Origin: Ovis canadensis
Lineage: Eukaryota; Chordata; Mammalia; Artiodactyla; Bovidae
Assembly (NCBI RefSeq): GCF_042477335.2
Contig: NC_091246.1
Location: 22,937,001-23,001,000, forward strand
DNA: 64,000 nucleotides
Direction: 5' to 3'
The notes under the pieces were generated by a model. The model saw nothing but the letters and a program-made list of their open reading frames with translations. It was not told the origin of the DNA and made no database searches. Positions 34,440-45,937 of this stretch are shown here, piece after piece. The number at the start of each line of letters is the position of its first letter. Positions within the stretch are counted from its first letter, which is position 1. A program made the position numbers and the translations under genes.

Positions 34440-35671
34440 GGTGCCATTTTCCGCCTTTAAGCCCCAGAGTCAATGATGATTGAAGCAAGACGGGTTCCGG
34501 TCTGCGGTGTGGAGGGAGAGTCAAATGGCAGCATTTAAAGACAACTTTTAAAAAGTGCAAACTCTGATACAGAAAGACAATGTCTGAGGACTTCTAATGA
34601 GGAAACACTGGACAAATTTGCAGACTGAGGGATTTTTAAGAAGTGCATGCCGTCAAAGGATGTTGATAAAAGCAAGTAGCTTTTTAAAACTTCTGAAAAA
34701 GTGTTCAATCTCATACACGATGAGATAAACCGTAAAATAATCTAATCACAACTAACATAATAATAAAATAATCACATCACAGCTGTATATCCTCTTTGAC
34801 CCACTTCTAGAATCTCCTCCAACAGATACATTGCACTCATGTGAAACGACACGTGCAAGGTCAGTCATTGAAGCGCAGATGAATTGCAAAAACTTAGAAA
34901 CAGCATAGATATCCATCGATAGGAGACTGTCTAAATTGTGATACACACATCAATTATGCTACCTTAAAAATGAACCAGGGTGCTTTTCTGTGTACACTAA
35001 CGGGAAGATTTCTAAGATGTATTAAGTCATAGGGACAAGACAAAGAACAAAGTATATAGAGTGCCACTGGCTGTGTAAAAAGAAAAGAAGAAAAGAATAT
35101 AAATAATGCTTGTTCATGTATTACAAGGTGTCTGGAAAATGCTCAAGATTTCATGATTGTGCTTACCTGGTGAAGGGACCGGAAGGATTGGGGACAAGGT
35201 AGGAGGCGGTCTTTTCACTGGGCCTATTTGGATTTTTTGAAATGTGAACCATATAATTTATTAATTCTTCAAAAAAATAAATATTTTTCTGGCTCAGAAA
35301 TTGTACTCTAACAATTTCAGAAGAAGGTCTTGATGTCCATACAGATATATTCACCCTGTTTGATGATGACAGAGGCCAGAAAATAAGTCAAATATCCCAT
35401 GGAAGAATGGTGAATAAGTTATGAGAGTGCCTTAGAATGGAATGCTTTACAGCTATTACAGAGGTGTGGGTAAATACAGCAGTGGAATGGGAAAGGATAG
35501 TCTTCAAAAAATGGTACTGGGTCATTTGGAAAGTCATATGAGGAAGAAATGTCTATTGAAACAGATCTCAAAGTATACACAAAAATTGATTCCAGATGGA
35601 CTGCAGACCTAAATATAAAAGATAAACAATAAAGCTCTTAGAAGAAAACATGATATTTTAATGACTTTGGG
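34440..35671. mobile_element. Old L1-like remnants
   Basis: AT-rich sequence resembling decayed L1 3' ends (CATAGATATCCATCGATAGG, and ATTGATTCCAGATGGACTGC further right). Boundaries are unclear and no gene was seen. Bases 34781-34832 recur exactly at 39152-39203. Confidence 0.45.
34781..34832. repeat. 52-bp segment, source copy of an exact duplication
   Basis: All 52 bases recur without mismatch at 39152-39203. This copy is embedded in old L1-like sequence and is likely the source. Confidence 0.9.
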
Positions 35672-37208
35672 TTCAGTTCAGTTCAGTCGCTCAATCATGT
35701 CCGACTCTTTGTGACCCCATGAATCACAGAACGCCAGGTCTCCCTGTCCATCACCAGCTCTGGGAGTTCACTCAAACTCATGTCCATCAAGTCGGTGATG
35801 CCATCCAGCCATCTCATCCTTGGTCGTCCCGTTCTCCTCCTGCCCCCAATCCCTCCCAGCATCAGAGTCTTTTCCAATGAGTCAACTCTTCTCATGAAGT
35901 GGCCAAAGTACTGGAGTTTCAGCTTTAGCATCATTCCTTCCAAAGAAATCCCAGGGCCGATCTCCTTGAGAATGGACTTGTTGGATCTCCTTGCAGTCCA
36001 AGGGACTCTCAAGAGTCTTCTCCAACACCACAGTTCAAAAGCATCAATTCTTCGGCGCTCAGCCTTCTTCACAGTCCAACTCTCACATCCATACATGACT
36101 ACTGGAAAAACCATAGCCTTGACTAGATGGACCTTAGTCAGCAAAGTAATATCTCTGCTTTTGAATATACTATCTAGGTTGGTCATAACTTTTCTTCCAA
36201 GGAGTAAGTGTCTTTTAATTTCATGGCTGCAGTCGCCATCTGCAGTGATTTTGGAGCCCCCAAAAATAAAGTCTGACACTGTCTCCACTGTTTCCCCATC
36301 TATTTCCCATGAAGTGATGGGGCCAGATGCCATAATCTTCATTTTCTGAATGTGGAGCTTTAAGCCAACTTTTTCACTCTCTTTCACTTTCATCAAGAGC
36401 CTTCTTAGTTCCTCTTCACTTTCTGCCATAAAGGTGGTGTCATCTGCATATCTGAGGTTATTGATATTTCTCCCAGCAATCTTGATTCCAGCTTGTGTTT
36501 CTTCCAGTCCAACGTTTCTCATGATATACTCTGCATAGAAGTTAAATAAGTAGGGTGACAATATACAGCCTTGATGGACTCCTTTTCCTATTTGGAACCA
36601 GTCTGTTGTTCCATGTCCAGTTCTAACTGTTGCTTCCTGGCCTGCATACAGATTCCACAAGAGGCAAGTCAGGTGGTCTGGTATCCCCATCTCTTTCAGA
36701 ATTTTCCACAGTTTATTGTGATCCACACAGTCAAAGGCTTTGGCATAGGCAATGTTCTTCCGGAACTCTCTTGCTTTTTTCCATGATCCAGCAGATGTTG
36801 GCAATTTGATCTCTGGTTCCTCTGCCTTTTCTAAAACCAGCTTGAACATCAGGAAGTTCACAGTTCATGTATTGCTAAAGCCTGGCTTGGAGAACTTTGA
36901 GCATTACTTTTCTAGCATGTGAGATGAGTGCAGTTGTGCGGTAGTTTGAGCATTCTTTGGCATTGCCTTTCTTTGGGATTGGAATGAAAAGTGAGCTTTT
37001 ACAGTCCTGTGGCCACTACTGAGTTTTCCAAATTTGCTGGCATATTGAGTGCAGCACTTTCACAGCATCATCTTTCAGGATTTGAAATAGCTCCAGTGGA
37101 ATTCCATCACCTCCACTAGCTTTGTTCGTAGTGATGGTTTCTAAGGCCCACTTGACTTCACATTCCAGGATGTCTGGCTCTAGATGAGTGATCACACCGT
37201 CGTGATTA
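35672..37208 (-). mobile_element. BovB LINE, 3' half with long open reverse-transcriptase segment
   Basis: Minus-oriented BovB of 1.5 kb, 5'-truncated. The stretch 36861-35695 stays open for 388 codons and covers the reverse-transcriptase core, including GCILSPYLFNFYAEY and the catalytic YADD box, through to the C-terminus. The part right of 36861 is broken. The copy lacks the endonuclease and cannot move on its own. Confidence 0.93.
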
Positions 37209-38130
37209 GAATAAATAAATTGCAGGATTTTTCACCTAATGGAGTGCTACATAATAATGAGAATAAACAAAACATTGTCATTTGCAACAACATGGATGAA
37301 TCTCAAGCACAATGTTCAAAGAAACTAGACACAAAATAATATGAAACGGTGTAGCTGCTATGGAGAACAGTATGGCAGTTCCTCAAAAATTAAAAATAAA
37401 ATCACTATGTGATCCAGCAATTCTACTTCTGAATATATATCAAAAGAATTAACAGCAAGACCTTGAAGAAATATTTGCACTTCCATCTTCATAGTAGCAC
37501 TGTTCATGGTAGGCAAGAGGAGTAAGCAACCCAAGTGTCCATAGAGAGATAAATGGATAAACAAACACAATATATACATACAATGGAATACTACTCTTTT
37601 TTTCTTTTTTTTAACTCAAGGGCATGGTATGTGGGATCTTAGTTCCCTGACCAAGGAAACCTGTGCCCCTAGCTTTGGAAAAACAGAGTCCTAACCACTG
37701 TATCACCAAGGAAGTCCTGGAATACTATTCATTCTTAAAAAGGAAGGAAATTCTGCCACATGATACAATGTGAGTGAACCTTGAGGACATTATGCTAAGT
37801 GAAATAAACTGGTCACAAAAACAAAAATACTGTATGATTCCACTTATATGACGTATGTTAGAGAAATCAAATTCATATCAACAGACAGTAGACTGATGGT
37901 TGCTGGGGCATGGGTGGAGGAAGAAATGGGGTGCTGTTGTTTCATGGGTATAGAGTTTGTTTTCCCACATGAAAACTTCTGGATATTGGTTTCACAGTAC
38001 TGTAAACATGCTTAACACTGAACTGAAATTGTTAGAAATTGTTCAGATAGTAAATTGTTTAAATGGTAAATTTTACATGTTATTTTCCACAAATAAGCCT
38101 TTTTAAATTAAAAAAAAAGAATTTTTAAAT
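37209..38130 (+). mobile_element. Old L1 3'-end remnant
   Basis: Sense L1-like sequence (CAACATGGATGAATCTCAAG; TGGAATACTACTC; CTTATATGACGTATGTTAGA) ending in an A-rich tail at about 38107-38120. It is interrupted by a SINE at 37597-37718. Confidence 0.6.
37597..37718 (-). mobile_element. CHR-type SINE with target-site duplication
   Basis: Minus-oriented CHR (GGGATCTTAGTTCCCTGACC ... CACCAAGGAAGTCC) flanked by TGGAATACTACTC and TGGAATACTATTC. Confidence 0.88.
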
Positions 38131-38717
38131 AAACATAATCTGAAAGGCTGGTAAGACATTAAGTAGATCTAAAATTTAGGAGAGGTGGAAGAGGGAAGGG
38201 CTGAAAAAAAATATTTGAATAGATAATGATTGAAAGCTTCACAAATTTGGGGAAGGTTGAAGAAGTTGAGTCAATCCCAAAAGAATAGGCCCCAAAATAT
38301 CATAATGCCCCAAAACATCATAAATCTAATTACTGAAAACTAAAAGAAAAAACAAAAAACCAACTCTTGAATGTGCCCAGCAGTCCTAGAAAAATGATAC
38401 ATTGCCTACTGGGGCAGAATGTCTCTAATTCTTGTGATTTCTCATTAGAACCCATAAAGGCCAGAAGGAGACAGCACATTTTTCAAGTGCTAAGAGAAAG
38501 GAACTGTTAACAGAATTATGTATCCAGTGAGAATATACTTTAGGAATGAAAATGAAATGAAGCCATTCTCAGATGAAAGAAAATTGTGTGAATTTGTTCT
38601 TACTGAACTTAATAAAAAAATTGTTAAAGGAAGTTCTTGAAAGGAGAAGGGGAATGATAACAGAAGGAAACATGGAATGTCAGGAGCAAAAAAGAGGAAT
38701 AGAAAGGGTTAATATTT
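38131..38717. mobile_element. Probable decayed L1-like sequence
   Basis: A-rich sequence with L1 ORF2-like wording (CAAGTGCTAAGAGAAAGGAA, AGAATTATGTATCCAGTGAG). No gene seen. Confidence 0.4.
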
Positions 38718-38863
38718 GGACTTGACTTATTGGTGAAGTGGATAAGAGTCCGCTGGCCAATGCAGGGGATTTAGGTTTGATCCCTAGCCAGGAAGATTCA
38801 ACATGAAGAGGAGCAATTAAACCTATGAATCACAGCTTCTGCAACTACTGAAGCCCAAGCGCC

Positions 38864-39103
38864 TACTCTTGCCTGGAGGGTCCCATGGATGGAGGAGCCT
38901 GGTGGGCTACAGTCTGTGGGGTCGCTAAGAGTTGGACACAACTGAGTGACTTCACTTTCACTTTCCACTTTCATGCGTTGGAGAAGGAAATGGCAACCCA
39001 CTCCAGTGTTCTTGCCTGGAGATTCCCAGGGACGGGGGAGCCTGGTGGGCTGCTGTCTATGGGGTCTCACAGAGTCGGACACGACTGAAGTGACTTAGCA
39101 GCA
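38864..39103 (+). mobile_element. Bov-tA dimer
   Basis: Two head-truncated Bov-tA units in tandem (TCTTGCCTGGAG ... AGTTGGACACAACTGAGTGA, then GGAGAAGGAAATGGCAACCC ... GACACGACTGAAGTGACTTA). AAGCGCC / AAGTGCC flank the dimer. Confidence 0.85.
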
Positions 39104-39151
39104 AGTGCCGTAGAGCCCATGCTCCACAATGAGAGAACCCTGTGCAGAAGG

Positions 39152-39203
39152 AGCTGTATATCCTCTTTGACCCACTTCTAGAATCTCCTCCAACAGATAC
39201 ATT
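39152..39203. repeat. 52-bp templated copy of 34781-34832
   Basis: An exact copy of an upstream L1-like segment lies inside a CHR SINE. CAGAAGGAGCT precedes and CAGAAAGGAGCT follows it. Confidence 0.9.
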
Positions 39204-39295
39204 TCAGAAAGGAGCTCCAGTTCACCAAAGCTAGAGAAAAGCCCTCGCAGAAATGAAGATCCAGAGCAGCCAAAAATAGATTTAAAAATACATAA

Positions 39296-39759
39296 ATGAG
39301 TAAGAGAAGGGGTTACTTTCTGGTGAGGATAATAGATTATCCTCCCACTGGGGTTTTATCAAGAAATTATGCTTGGTATTAAAAAAATTATAGTGTTATT
39401 TGAAGTGTTTCTCAGTATATTCGCAAATAATATTTAAAACAGAAAGCAAGAAACAGCTAAAAGAATAGAAGAAAAAATAAGGTGTACATGAGCCAGCAGA
39501 AAGAGCTTCCAATTTCCAAAGCTGAAACAATTTGACCAGGAAAACAAGGATGTAGTATTGGGTTATAACCAAAAGTATAAAATAAATATCCATAAATCAC
39601 TATTAATAAATAAATGATAAATAAATAAAGGGTAACAGAAAGTATCCTGTTCAGAAGAATTCCAGATAACTTATGTAAGTACTCTGCTCTCATGAGATGC
39701 AGCATACCCCCCACTTTTTTTTTGTAATTTAATTTTCAATTTATTATCTAAAAGATAAA
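39296..39759. other. AT-rich, nothing identified
   Basis: No gene. Contains ATAAATAAA-type low-complexity runs around 39600-39630. Confidence 0.4.
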
Positions 39760-39830
39760 ACTATGCAAGTTCATTTTCTTAACCTTGTAAACATCAGTAA
39801 TGATTGTGATTAATTTCTCTCAAATACCTT
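39760..39830. repeat. Direct duplication flanking a SINE, copy A
   Basis: This 71-nt segment recurs at 40015-40085 with about 61 matching positions. A Bov-tA lies between the copies. Confidence 0.88.
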
Positions 39831-40014
39831 GGGCTCCCCTGGTGACTCAGATGGTTAAGACTCTCCCTGCAATACAGAAGACCTGGGTTTGATCCCTGGG
39901 TTGGGAAGATCCCCTGGAAAAAGGAACAGCAACCCACTCCGGTATTCTTGCCTGGAGAATCCCATGGGCAGAGGAGCCTGGCAGGCTATAGTCCATGGGA
40001 TAGCAAAGAGTTGG
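39831..40014 (+). mobile_element. Bov-tA SINE between long direct duplications
   Basis: Plus-oriented Bov-tA lacking its last bases. It passes from AAAGAGTTGG directly into the second copy of the duplicated flank. Confidence 0.9.
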
Positions 40015-40085
40015 ACTATGAAAGTTTGTTTTCTTAAACGTGTAAACATCAGTAATGATTCCAATTAATTTCTCTCAAGTAACTT
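40015..40085. repeat. Direct duplication flanking a SINE, copy B
   Basis: Second copy of 39760-39830, about 86% identical. Confidence 0.88.
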
Positions 40086-40214
40086 ATATGGCAACACATT
40101 TACAAAGACCTTAAACAACATATAAAATATAAACAATTGCAATAATTATAAAATTTTATCATGAAATTTAAATTCATTCATGTTTAAATACTATTCTAAA
40201 AATATCAATGCCAT

Positions 40215-41264
40215 CAGTTCAGCTCAGTTGCTCAGTCGTGTCCAACTCTTTGCGACCCCATGAATCGCAGCATGCCAGGCCTCCCTGGCCGTCACCAACT
40301 CCCGGAGTTCACTCAAACTCATGTCCATTGAGTCGGTGATGCCACCCAGCCATCTCATCCTCAGTCGTCCCCTTCTCCTGCCTCCAATCCCTCCCAGCAT
40401 CAGAGTCTTTTCCAATGGGTCAACTCTTCGCATGAGGTGGCCAAAGTATTGGAGTTTCAGCTTTAGCATCATTCCTTCCAAAGAACACCCAGGGCGGATC
40501 TCCTTCAGAATGGACTGGTTGGATCTCCTTGCAGTCCAAGGGATTCTCAAGAGTCTTCTCCAACACCACAGTTCAAAAGCATCAGTTCTTCAGCGCTCAG
40601 CTTTCTTTATGGTTCAACTCTCACATCCATATGTGACTACTGGAAAAACCATAGCTTTGACTAGACAAACCTTCTAGTAATGTCTCTGCTTTTTCATATG
40701 CTCTCTAGGTTGGTCATAACTTTCCTTCCAAGGAGTAAGTGTCTTTTAATTTCATGGCTGCAATCACCATCTGCAGTGATTTTGGAGCCCAAGAAAAGTA
40801 AGTCACTGTTTCCATTGTCTCCCCATCTGTTTGCCATGAAGTGATGGGACCAGATGCCATATCTTAGTTTTCTGAATGCTGAATTTTAAGCCAGGCTTTC
40901 CACTCTCTTCTTTCACTTTCTTCAAGAGGCTCTTTAGTTCTTCTCTGCTTTCTGCCATAAGGGTGGTGTTATCTGCATATCTGAGGTTATTGGTATTTCT
41001 TCTGGCAATCTTGATCCTAGCTTGTGCTTCATCTAGCCCAGCATTTCTCATGATGCACTCTGCATAGAAGTTAAATAAGCAGGGTGACAATATACAGTGT
41101 TGCCGTACTCCTTTCCCAGTTTGGAACCAGTCTGTTGTTCCATGTCCAGTACTAACTGTTGCTTCTTGACCTGCATACAGATTTCTCAGGAGGCAGGTCA
41201 GGTGGTCTGGTATTCCTATCTCTTTAAGAATTTTCCACAGTGTGTTGTCATCCACATAGTCACA
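40215..41264 (-). mobile_element. BovB LINE 3' fragment
   Basis: Minus-oriented BovB of about 1.05 kb. The segment 41255-40803 (minus) encodes a reverse-transcriptase piece in which the catalytic box reads YADN instead of YADD, so it would be inactive even apart from truncation. Confidence 0.9.
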
Positions 41265-41679
41265 ATATTAGTCACCCTAATATTAGGGTTATTTTAATGC
41301 TTCTTTTGATGTTTTCCTGTGGCTTCAGAAAATTTTGCATTATCTTTCCAGGAATTTTGTTGAAATTTACAGATGCCTCTTCCCCTCAGAACAGCAGGTT
41401 TTGCAGGATCTAGGCTATCAATCAATTCCTAAGTATCTTTTCTGACCCTACAATTAAAGGAAATTAAACTCTAGTGATATATTGTGTGGCTGAGTCCCTG
41501 TAATACATATGGACTTTTCTCTCCCTTCCCCTCTACCTCTCCCTGTTACATATTTTCATTTCTGTAAGTTGTTTTCTTTCCAGTACATGAACAGCTCGCC
41601 ACTTTTTAACGGCTGGCTGTATGTCATGTCATACTGTCAAAGAGGACAGTATGAAAAGTTAATAAAAAAGGCTATATTA
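41265..41679. other. No gene or clear repeat seen
   Basis: AT-rich intergenic sequence. Confidence 0.4.
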
Positions 41680-41825
41680 TTGTCATTCAGTGGCCCAGTC
41701 ATGTTCAATTCTTTGTGACCCCATGGGCTGCAGCACGCCAGGCCTCCCTGTCCCTCACTATCTCCTGAAGTTTGCCCAAGTTCATGTTCATTGCATTGGT
41801 GATGCCATTCACCCATCTCATCTGA
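41680..41825 (-). mobile_element. BovB LINE 3' terminal fragment
   Basis: Minus-oriented last 145 bp or so of BovB (GGCCTCCCTGTCCCTCACTA ... TGATGCCATTCACCCATCTC). Confidence 0.8.
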
Positions 41826-42124
41826 AATGAAAATCAAGTGAAATCAAATGAAAAATACTATACAGGGAAGAAATCTGACAAGACTCCACCTCAGTCAGGA
41901 GATAAGGTTATTACTAGTGATAAGCCTGATAAGCCATGCTGATAGTACGTGGAAAGAATGGCACTCTGGTGTCTTCCTTCCCAAATCCCATAATCTCTAT
42001 CAAATCATGAGGAAACATGACGCAAATCGCTAATGTGGGCCATTCTACAAAAAGGTGAACAACACTCCTCAAAACTGGCAAGGTCATCAAGAACAAGGAA
42101 AGTCTGAGAAACTGCCACAGCCAA

Positions 42125-42318
42125 GTGAAGTTCACTCTGTTGTGTCCGATTCTTTGTGACCCCATGAACTATACAGTCTATGGCATGAATTCTCCAGGGC
42201 AGAATACTGGAGTGGGTAGACGTTCCCTTCTCCAGGGGATCTCCCAACCCAGGGATCGAACCCAGATCTCCTGCATTGCAGGCTGATTCTTTACCAGCTG
42301 AGCCACAAGGGAAGCCCA
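42125..42318 (-). mobile_element. Bov-tA SINE
   Basis: Minus-oriented Bov-tA ending GCTGAGCCACAAGGGAAGCC. Confidence 0.9.
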
Positions 42319-42628
42319 TAACCAAGAGGAGGCTAAAGAGATGTGACAACGAAATAGAACTTGATATCTTAGAACACTAGGACAGAAAAAAAACATATTC
42401 GGTAAAAACTAAGGAAATCTGAATGAAGTACGGACTTCCGTCAATAATAATGTGTCAATGTTCATTTATTAATTATTGTAGATGTGCCATACTAATACAA
42501 AATGTTAAGAGAAGAAACTGGGTTGTGAATATGTGCGAGGTGCATTATTGTTACGATTTTTCTGTAAATCTAAAACTGTTCTGAAATTTTTAAATTTCCT
42601 CTAAAAAAATCATTAAAACAGTAATCAC
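42319..42628. other. No gene seen
   Basis: AT-rich sequence with an A-run near 42385. It may be decayed LINE sequence. Confidence 0.35.
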
Positions 42629-42735
42629 AGGGACTTCCTGGTGGTCCAGTGGTTAAGAACCTGCCTTGCAGTGCAGGGGACACACATTCAATCTGGTCCA
42701 GGAAGAGACCACATGCTACCTACAGGCGTCTGCTG
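42629..42735 (+). mobile_element. CHR-type SINE, truncated
   Basis: Head GGGACTTCCTGGTGGTCCAG followed by AAGAACCTGCC and GGTCCAGGAAGAGACCACAT. Confidence 0.8.
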
Positions 42736-42769
42736 GATCAAATTGTGTTTTAGTGGTGTTCTAGCTAGT

Positions 42770-42969
42770 GGCTTCCTTGGTGGCTCAGAGAGTAAAGCGT
42801 CTTCCTGCACTGCGGGAGACCCGGGTTCAATCCTTGCATTGGGAAGATCCCCTGGAGAAGGAAATGGCAATGCGCTCCAGTACTCTTGCCTGGAAAATTC
42901 CATGACAGAGGAGCCTGGTAGGATATAGTCCATGGGGTCTCGAAGAATCGGACACGACTGAGCTCCTGG
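42770..42969 (+). mobile_element. Bov-tA SINE
   Basis: Plus-oriented Bov-tA (GGCTTCCTTGGTGGCTCAGA ... GGACACGACTGAGCTCCTGG). Confidence 0.9.
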
Positions 42970-43296
42970 CTTTTCTTTTGCCTATTTGTTTTATTATTGA
43001 AAGTGGGACATGATGTTTTCAACTTTTATTGTTGAATTATGTATTTCTCCTTTCAGTTAAGTCTGGTTTCGTTTCACTGTGTTTTAGACCTCTATTGTTA
43101 AGTGAGTATATTTGTATAATCATTTTTCTTGTTGGATTGTTATTGGTAGACAGGGCTGCTGGCTTGCAAAGCACATTTTGAGTAACTAGTCAAGAGTTTA
43201 TACTCTGTTACTCATATGTTTCCCCCAATCCTATCCAAGCCAAGGGGCTCGAAAGTTGCCTCAGAAAGTGAGTACACAGAATAGCCTAAGCTCCCC
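42970..43296. other. No gene seen
   Basis: Resembles decayed LINE sequence in part. No exon recognised. Confidence 0.35.
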
Positions 43297-43737
43297 ACTC
43301 TAGCGCTCTTGCCTGGAAAATCCCATGGGCGGAGGAGCCTGGTAGGCTGCAGTCCATGGGGTCACTGTGAGTCAGGCACGACTGAGAGACTTCACTTTCA
43401 CTTTTCACTTTCATGCATTGGAAAAGGAAATGGCAACCCACTCCAGTGTTCTTGCCTGGAGAAACCCAGGGATGGGGAGCCTGGTGGGCTGCTGTCTATG
43501 GGGTCACACAGAGTCGGACACGACTGAAGTGGCTTAACAGCATCAGCAGCAGCAAGATGACTCAGTGGTAAAGAATCTGCCTGACAATGCAAGAGTTGCA
43601 TGTTTGATCCCTAGGTCATGAAAATCCCCTAGAGAAGGAAATGGCAACCCACTTTAGTATTCTTGCCTGGGGAATCCCATGGACAGAGGAGGCTGGTGGG
43701 CTGCAGTCCATGGGGTCGCAGAGTAACTGAGAAGATG
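43297..43737 (+). mobile_element. Tandem cluster of three Bov-tA units
   Basis: Two tail-type units (43297-43416, 43417-43550) are followed by a third with its head (about 43556-43727), all in plus orientation. Confidence 0.85.
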
Positions 43738-43970
43738 ACTCAAGTGCACTCTATAAATTCCTTTTTGTGAAGAGGAGAAATGCCTACTCCAGTGCCTGCA
43801 GTTCTCTCAGCTGAACGAGGTGGCTGCTCTCATACACGACCTTTTGAGGATTAAACACATAGCAGATACTACTACTAGTAATCTTCCAGTTCCCCTCCAT
43901 AGCTGCTTATCTCAGAAAATTCTGTATTTTCTCAAGTACTAAAGTGAGTCAGTGGCTCTCTGTCTCTTTT

Positions 43971-44178
43971 TAATTTATTTAGTTTTGGCTGTACTGGGTC
44001 TTTGTTGCTGTGCACAGGCTTGCAGTGAGCATGGGCTCTAGAGCTCTCCAGCTTCAGTAGTTGTGGCACATGGGCTCAGCTGCCCCAAGGCACGTGGAAT
44101 CTTCCCAAACCAGGGATCAAACCCGTGTCCCCTTCATTGGCAGGCAGATTCTTAACACTGGACCAATAGGGAAGTCCT
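43971..44178 (-). mobile_element. CHR-type SINE, long form
   Basis: Minus-oriented CHR, from TTTTGGCTGTACTGGGTCTT to GACCAATAGGGAAGTCC. Confidence 0.85.
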
Positions 44179-44776
44179 TTCCACCACTCTTAGCATCATC
44201 AAGCAGTAAGTCAATAAAGCTCTGTGAGTGCCCATCGTGTGCACTTCTAGGGAGAGGGCCATGGGCCAAGGTTCCAACTTAGGGAACCTGCAGTTACTCT
44301 TGGAACATTAATATGTAGAGGCCTAGTGCAGGGGATAAAACCAAAGTGGTTGCAGTGGGTTTCTCAAAGTGCTCCTCATCAGCTGAAGACCACAACAATT
44401 GCTGAGTGTTTTTCTCTTCAAATGAGATACTGCTAGTACCCACTGAAGAGGGTTGCTCCAATGGTTTAATGAGAGTGTAATAAGTCATTAAGTTCTCAAT
44501 AAATGTTCATCATTATTAAGTCATTAAAGCATAGTGGGTTTTACCAGTGGTGGTGTGAGAATTACATGTGAAGATACCCAGATTCAGAGAAGTTAAATCA
44601 TAAGGTATTTAGGGACCCAGAATATTGCGTATAAGTGCTGGAGCATGAATTTGACTCCAAATCTTCTAAATCTTTGTGTGTGTGTTTTTTTTTGTCTTTA
44701 TGTACAGTCTTTGTTAATTAAATTATTCTTCAGGTCAAGAACAAAGATCATCCGCTGACAAAACTTAGGAACTATG
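44179..44776. other. No gene seen
   Basis: Unique or unassigned intergenic sequence with a short (GT)n/T run near 44677-44692. Confidence 0.35.
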
Positions 44777-44938
44777 TATCTGTGTTAAGTTGCTTCAGCT
44801 GTGTTCAACTCTTTGCAACGCTATGGACTATAGCTCGCCAGGCTCCTCTGTCCATGGGATTCTCCAGGCAAGAATACTGGAGTGGGTAGCTGTGCCCTCC
44901 TCCAGGGGATCTTCCCGACCCAGGGATCACACCCTTGT
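44777..44938 (-). mobile_element. Bov-tA SINE, truncated
   Basis: Minus-oriented Bov-tA that stops at GACCCAGGGATCACACCC, so the tRNA-like head is missing. Confidence 0.85.
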
Positions 44939-45172
44939 TGTATAGAACTTTACAGAACAGAGAACGACACTTTAGCTGAAGCCTGCCCATTGACCTGCAG
45001 TGGGTGTCCTGAGTGGACTCAACAAAGAAAAGTAAATCAGGCAGGGAAGGAAAAGTACCCATCTGAATAAAGCTTCAGCTGCCATCAGGGCAAGTCTTGT
45101 GATGGTCACAGATTGAAGGCTCTATTTCTGGAAGGTTCAAGTACAGCACAGGGGTTCCGTGTATCTTTGTGG

Positions 45173-45395
45173 TTACATCCCAGGCTGAGATGCTATTTGG
45201 TCAATATAACTCGAATTCCTGGCCAGCCAAACTCCAGCAGCAAAGTCCCAAATTGAAGAACAAGTTCCTCTGGAAGTCATTCTTATTGGTGCTGAAGTGG
45301 TAGATGCCCCAAAGCCAGTCTCCCACTTTGTCTGAAATTTCGGTAGCTTCGTTCGCAGAGCCCGCATCGGTCCTACCAGCCCCACTGGAAGGCAT
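45173..45395 (-). pseudogene. TOMM6P: TOMM6 processed pseudogene
   Basis: The minus strand encodes a protein with the length and landmarks of TOMM6, a small subunit of the mitochondrial outer-membrane TOM import complex of about 74 residues. It starts at 45395 with MPSSGAG, runs through GSANEATEIS, VGDWLWG and RNLFFNLGL, and after a shift of frame continues FAAGVWLARN ... SQPGM to a stop at 45173. The coding span is 223 nt where 225 are expected. A 2-bp deletion just after NLGL (a CTCTTT-like run shortened to CTTT) causes the shift. No introns interrupt the sequence, so it is a retrocopy. The flanking 45396-45500 and 45065-45172 may be UTR-derived. It should not make a functional TOMM6. Confidence 0.85.
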
Positions 45396-45500
45396 AGCAG
45401 CACCTTCGCCCAAATCTACTAAATCCTTTAATCCCAGATTTCTTTGTGGTTCTTTGTGCTGCAAATCAGCTCCATCCCCTTCTGTCTTTTCCCTTAATTA

Positions 45501-45937
45501 GCCCTAGCAGAGCTGAGTGCCCTGTAGTCATTTTTAATGAGTTAATCAAGGAAGATCTGACTCCTTTGCTTAGCCTAGAACTGACATGGCTAAAAGCCCC
45601 TGGAGTGCCCCAGGATATCATTCATAATCCTTTGTCTGCTCAGGCTGCTCTTTCTTCCCTGTGAGCTCTGAATCAGGGAAATTTCAGGCATAAAATAAAA
45701 GCACTAATTCATTGGTCTTCGTATTTTTGAAGAGAGTAAAATAGTTAATGTTTAATAAGCACGTAACACATGCCAGAACCTACTGAAAGGCACTTTATAT
45801 GAAAACCCAGTGAGGCAGCGAATTTAGTTACTTCTGTTGTTCACATAAGAAAAATGAAGTTTAGAGAGTTTTTCTAAGTCTTTCCATTTCAGGGAGCTAG
45901 GGCAGGGAGGAGCCAGATTCACAACAAAATCTATCTG
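45501..45937. other. No gene seen
   Basis: Unassigned intergenic sequence, partly resembling an old interspersed repeat around 45745-45910. Confidence 0.35.

Larger units (their letters stand above)
38718..39295 (+). mobile_element. CHR-type SINE split by a Bov-tA dimer and a 52-bp insertion
   Basis: The CHR parts are 38718-38863, about 39104-39151 and 39204-39295, ending CAGCCAAAAATAGAT. A Bov-tA dimer and a copied 52-bp segment interrupt it. Confidence 0.75.
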
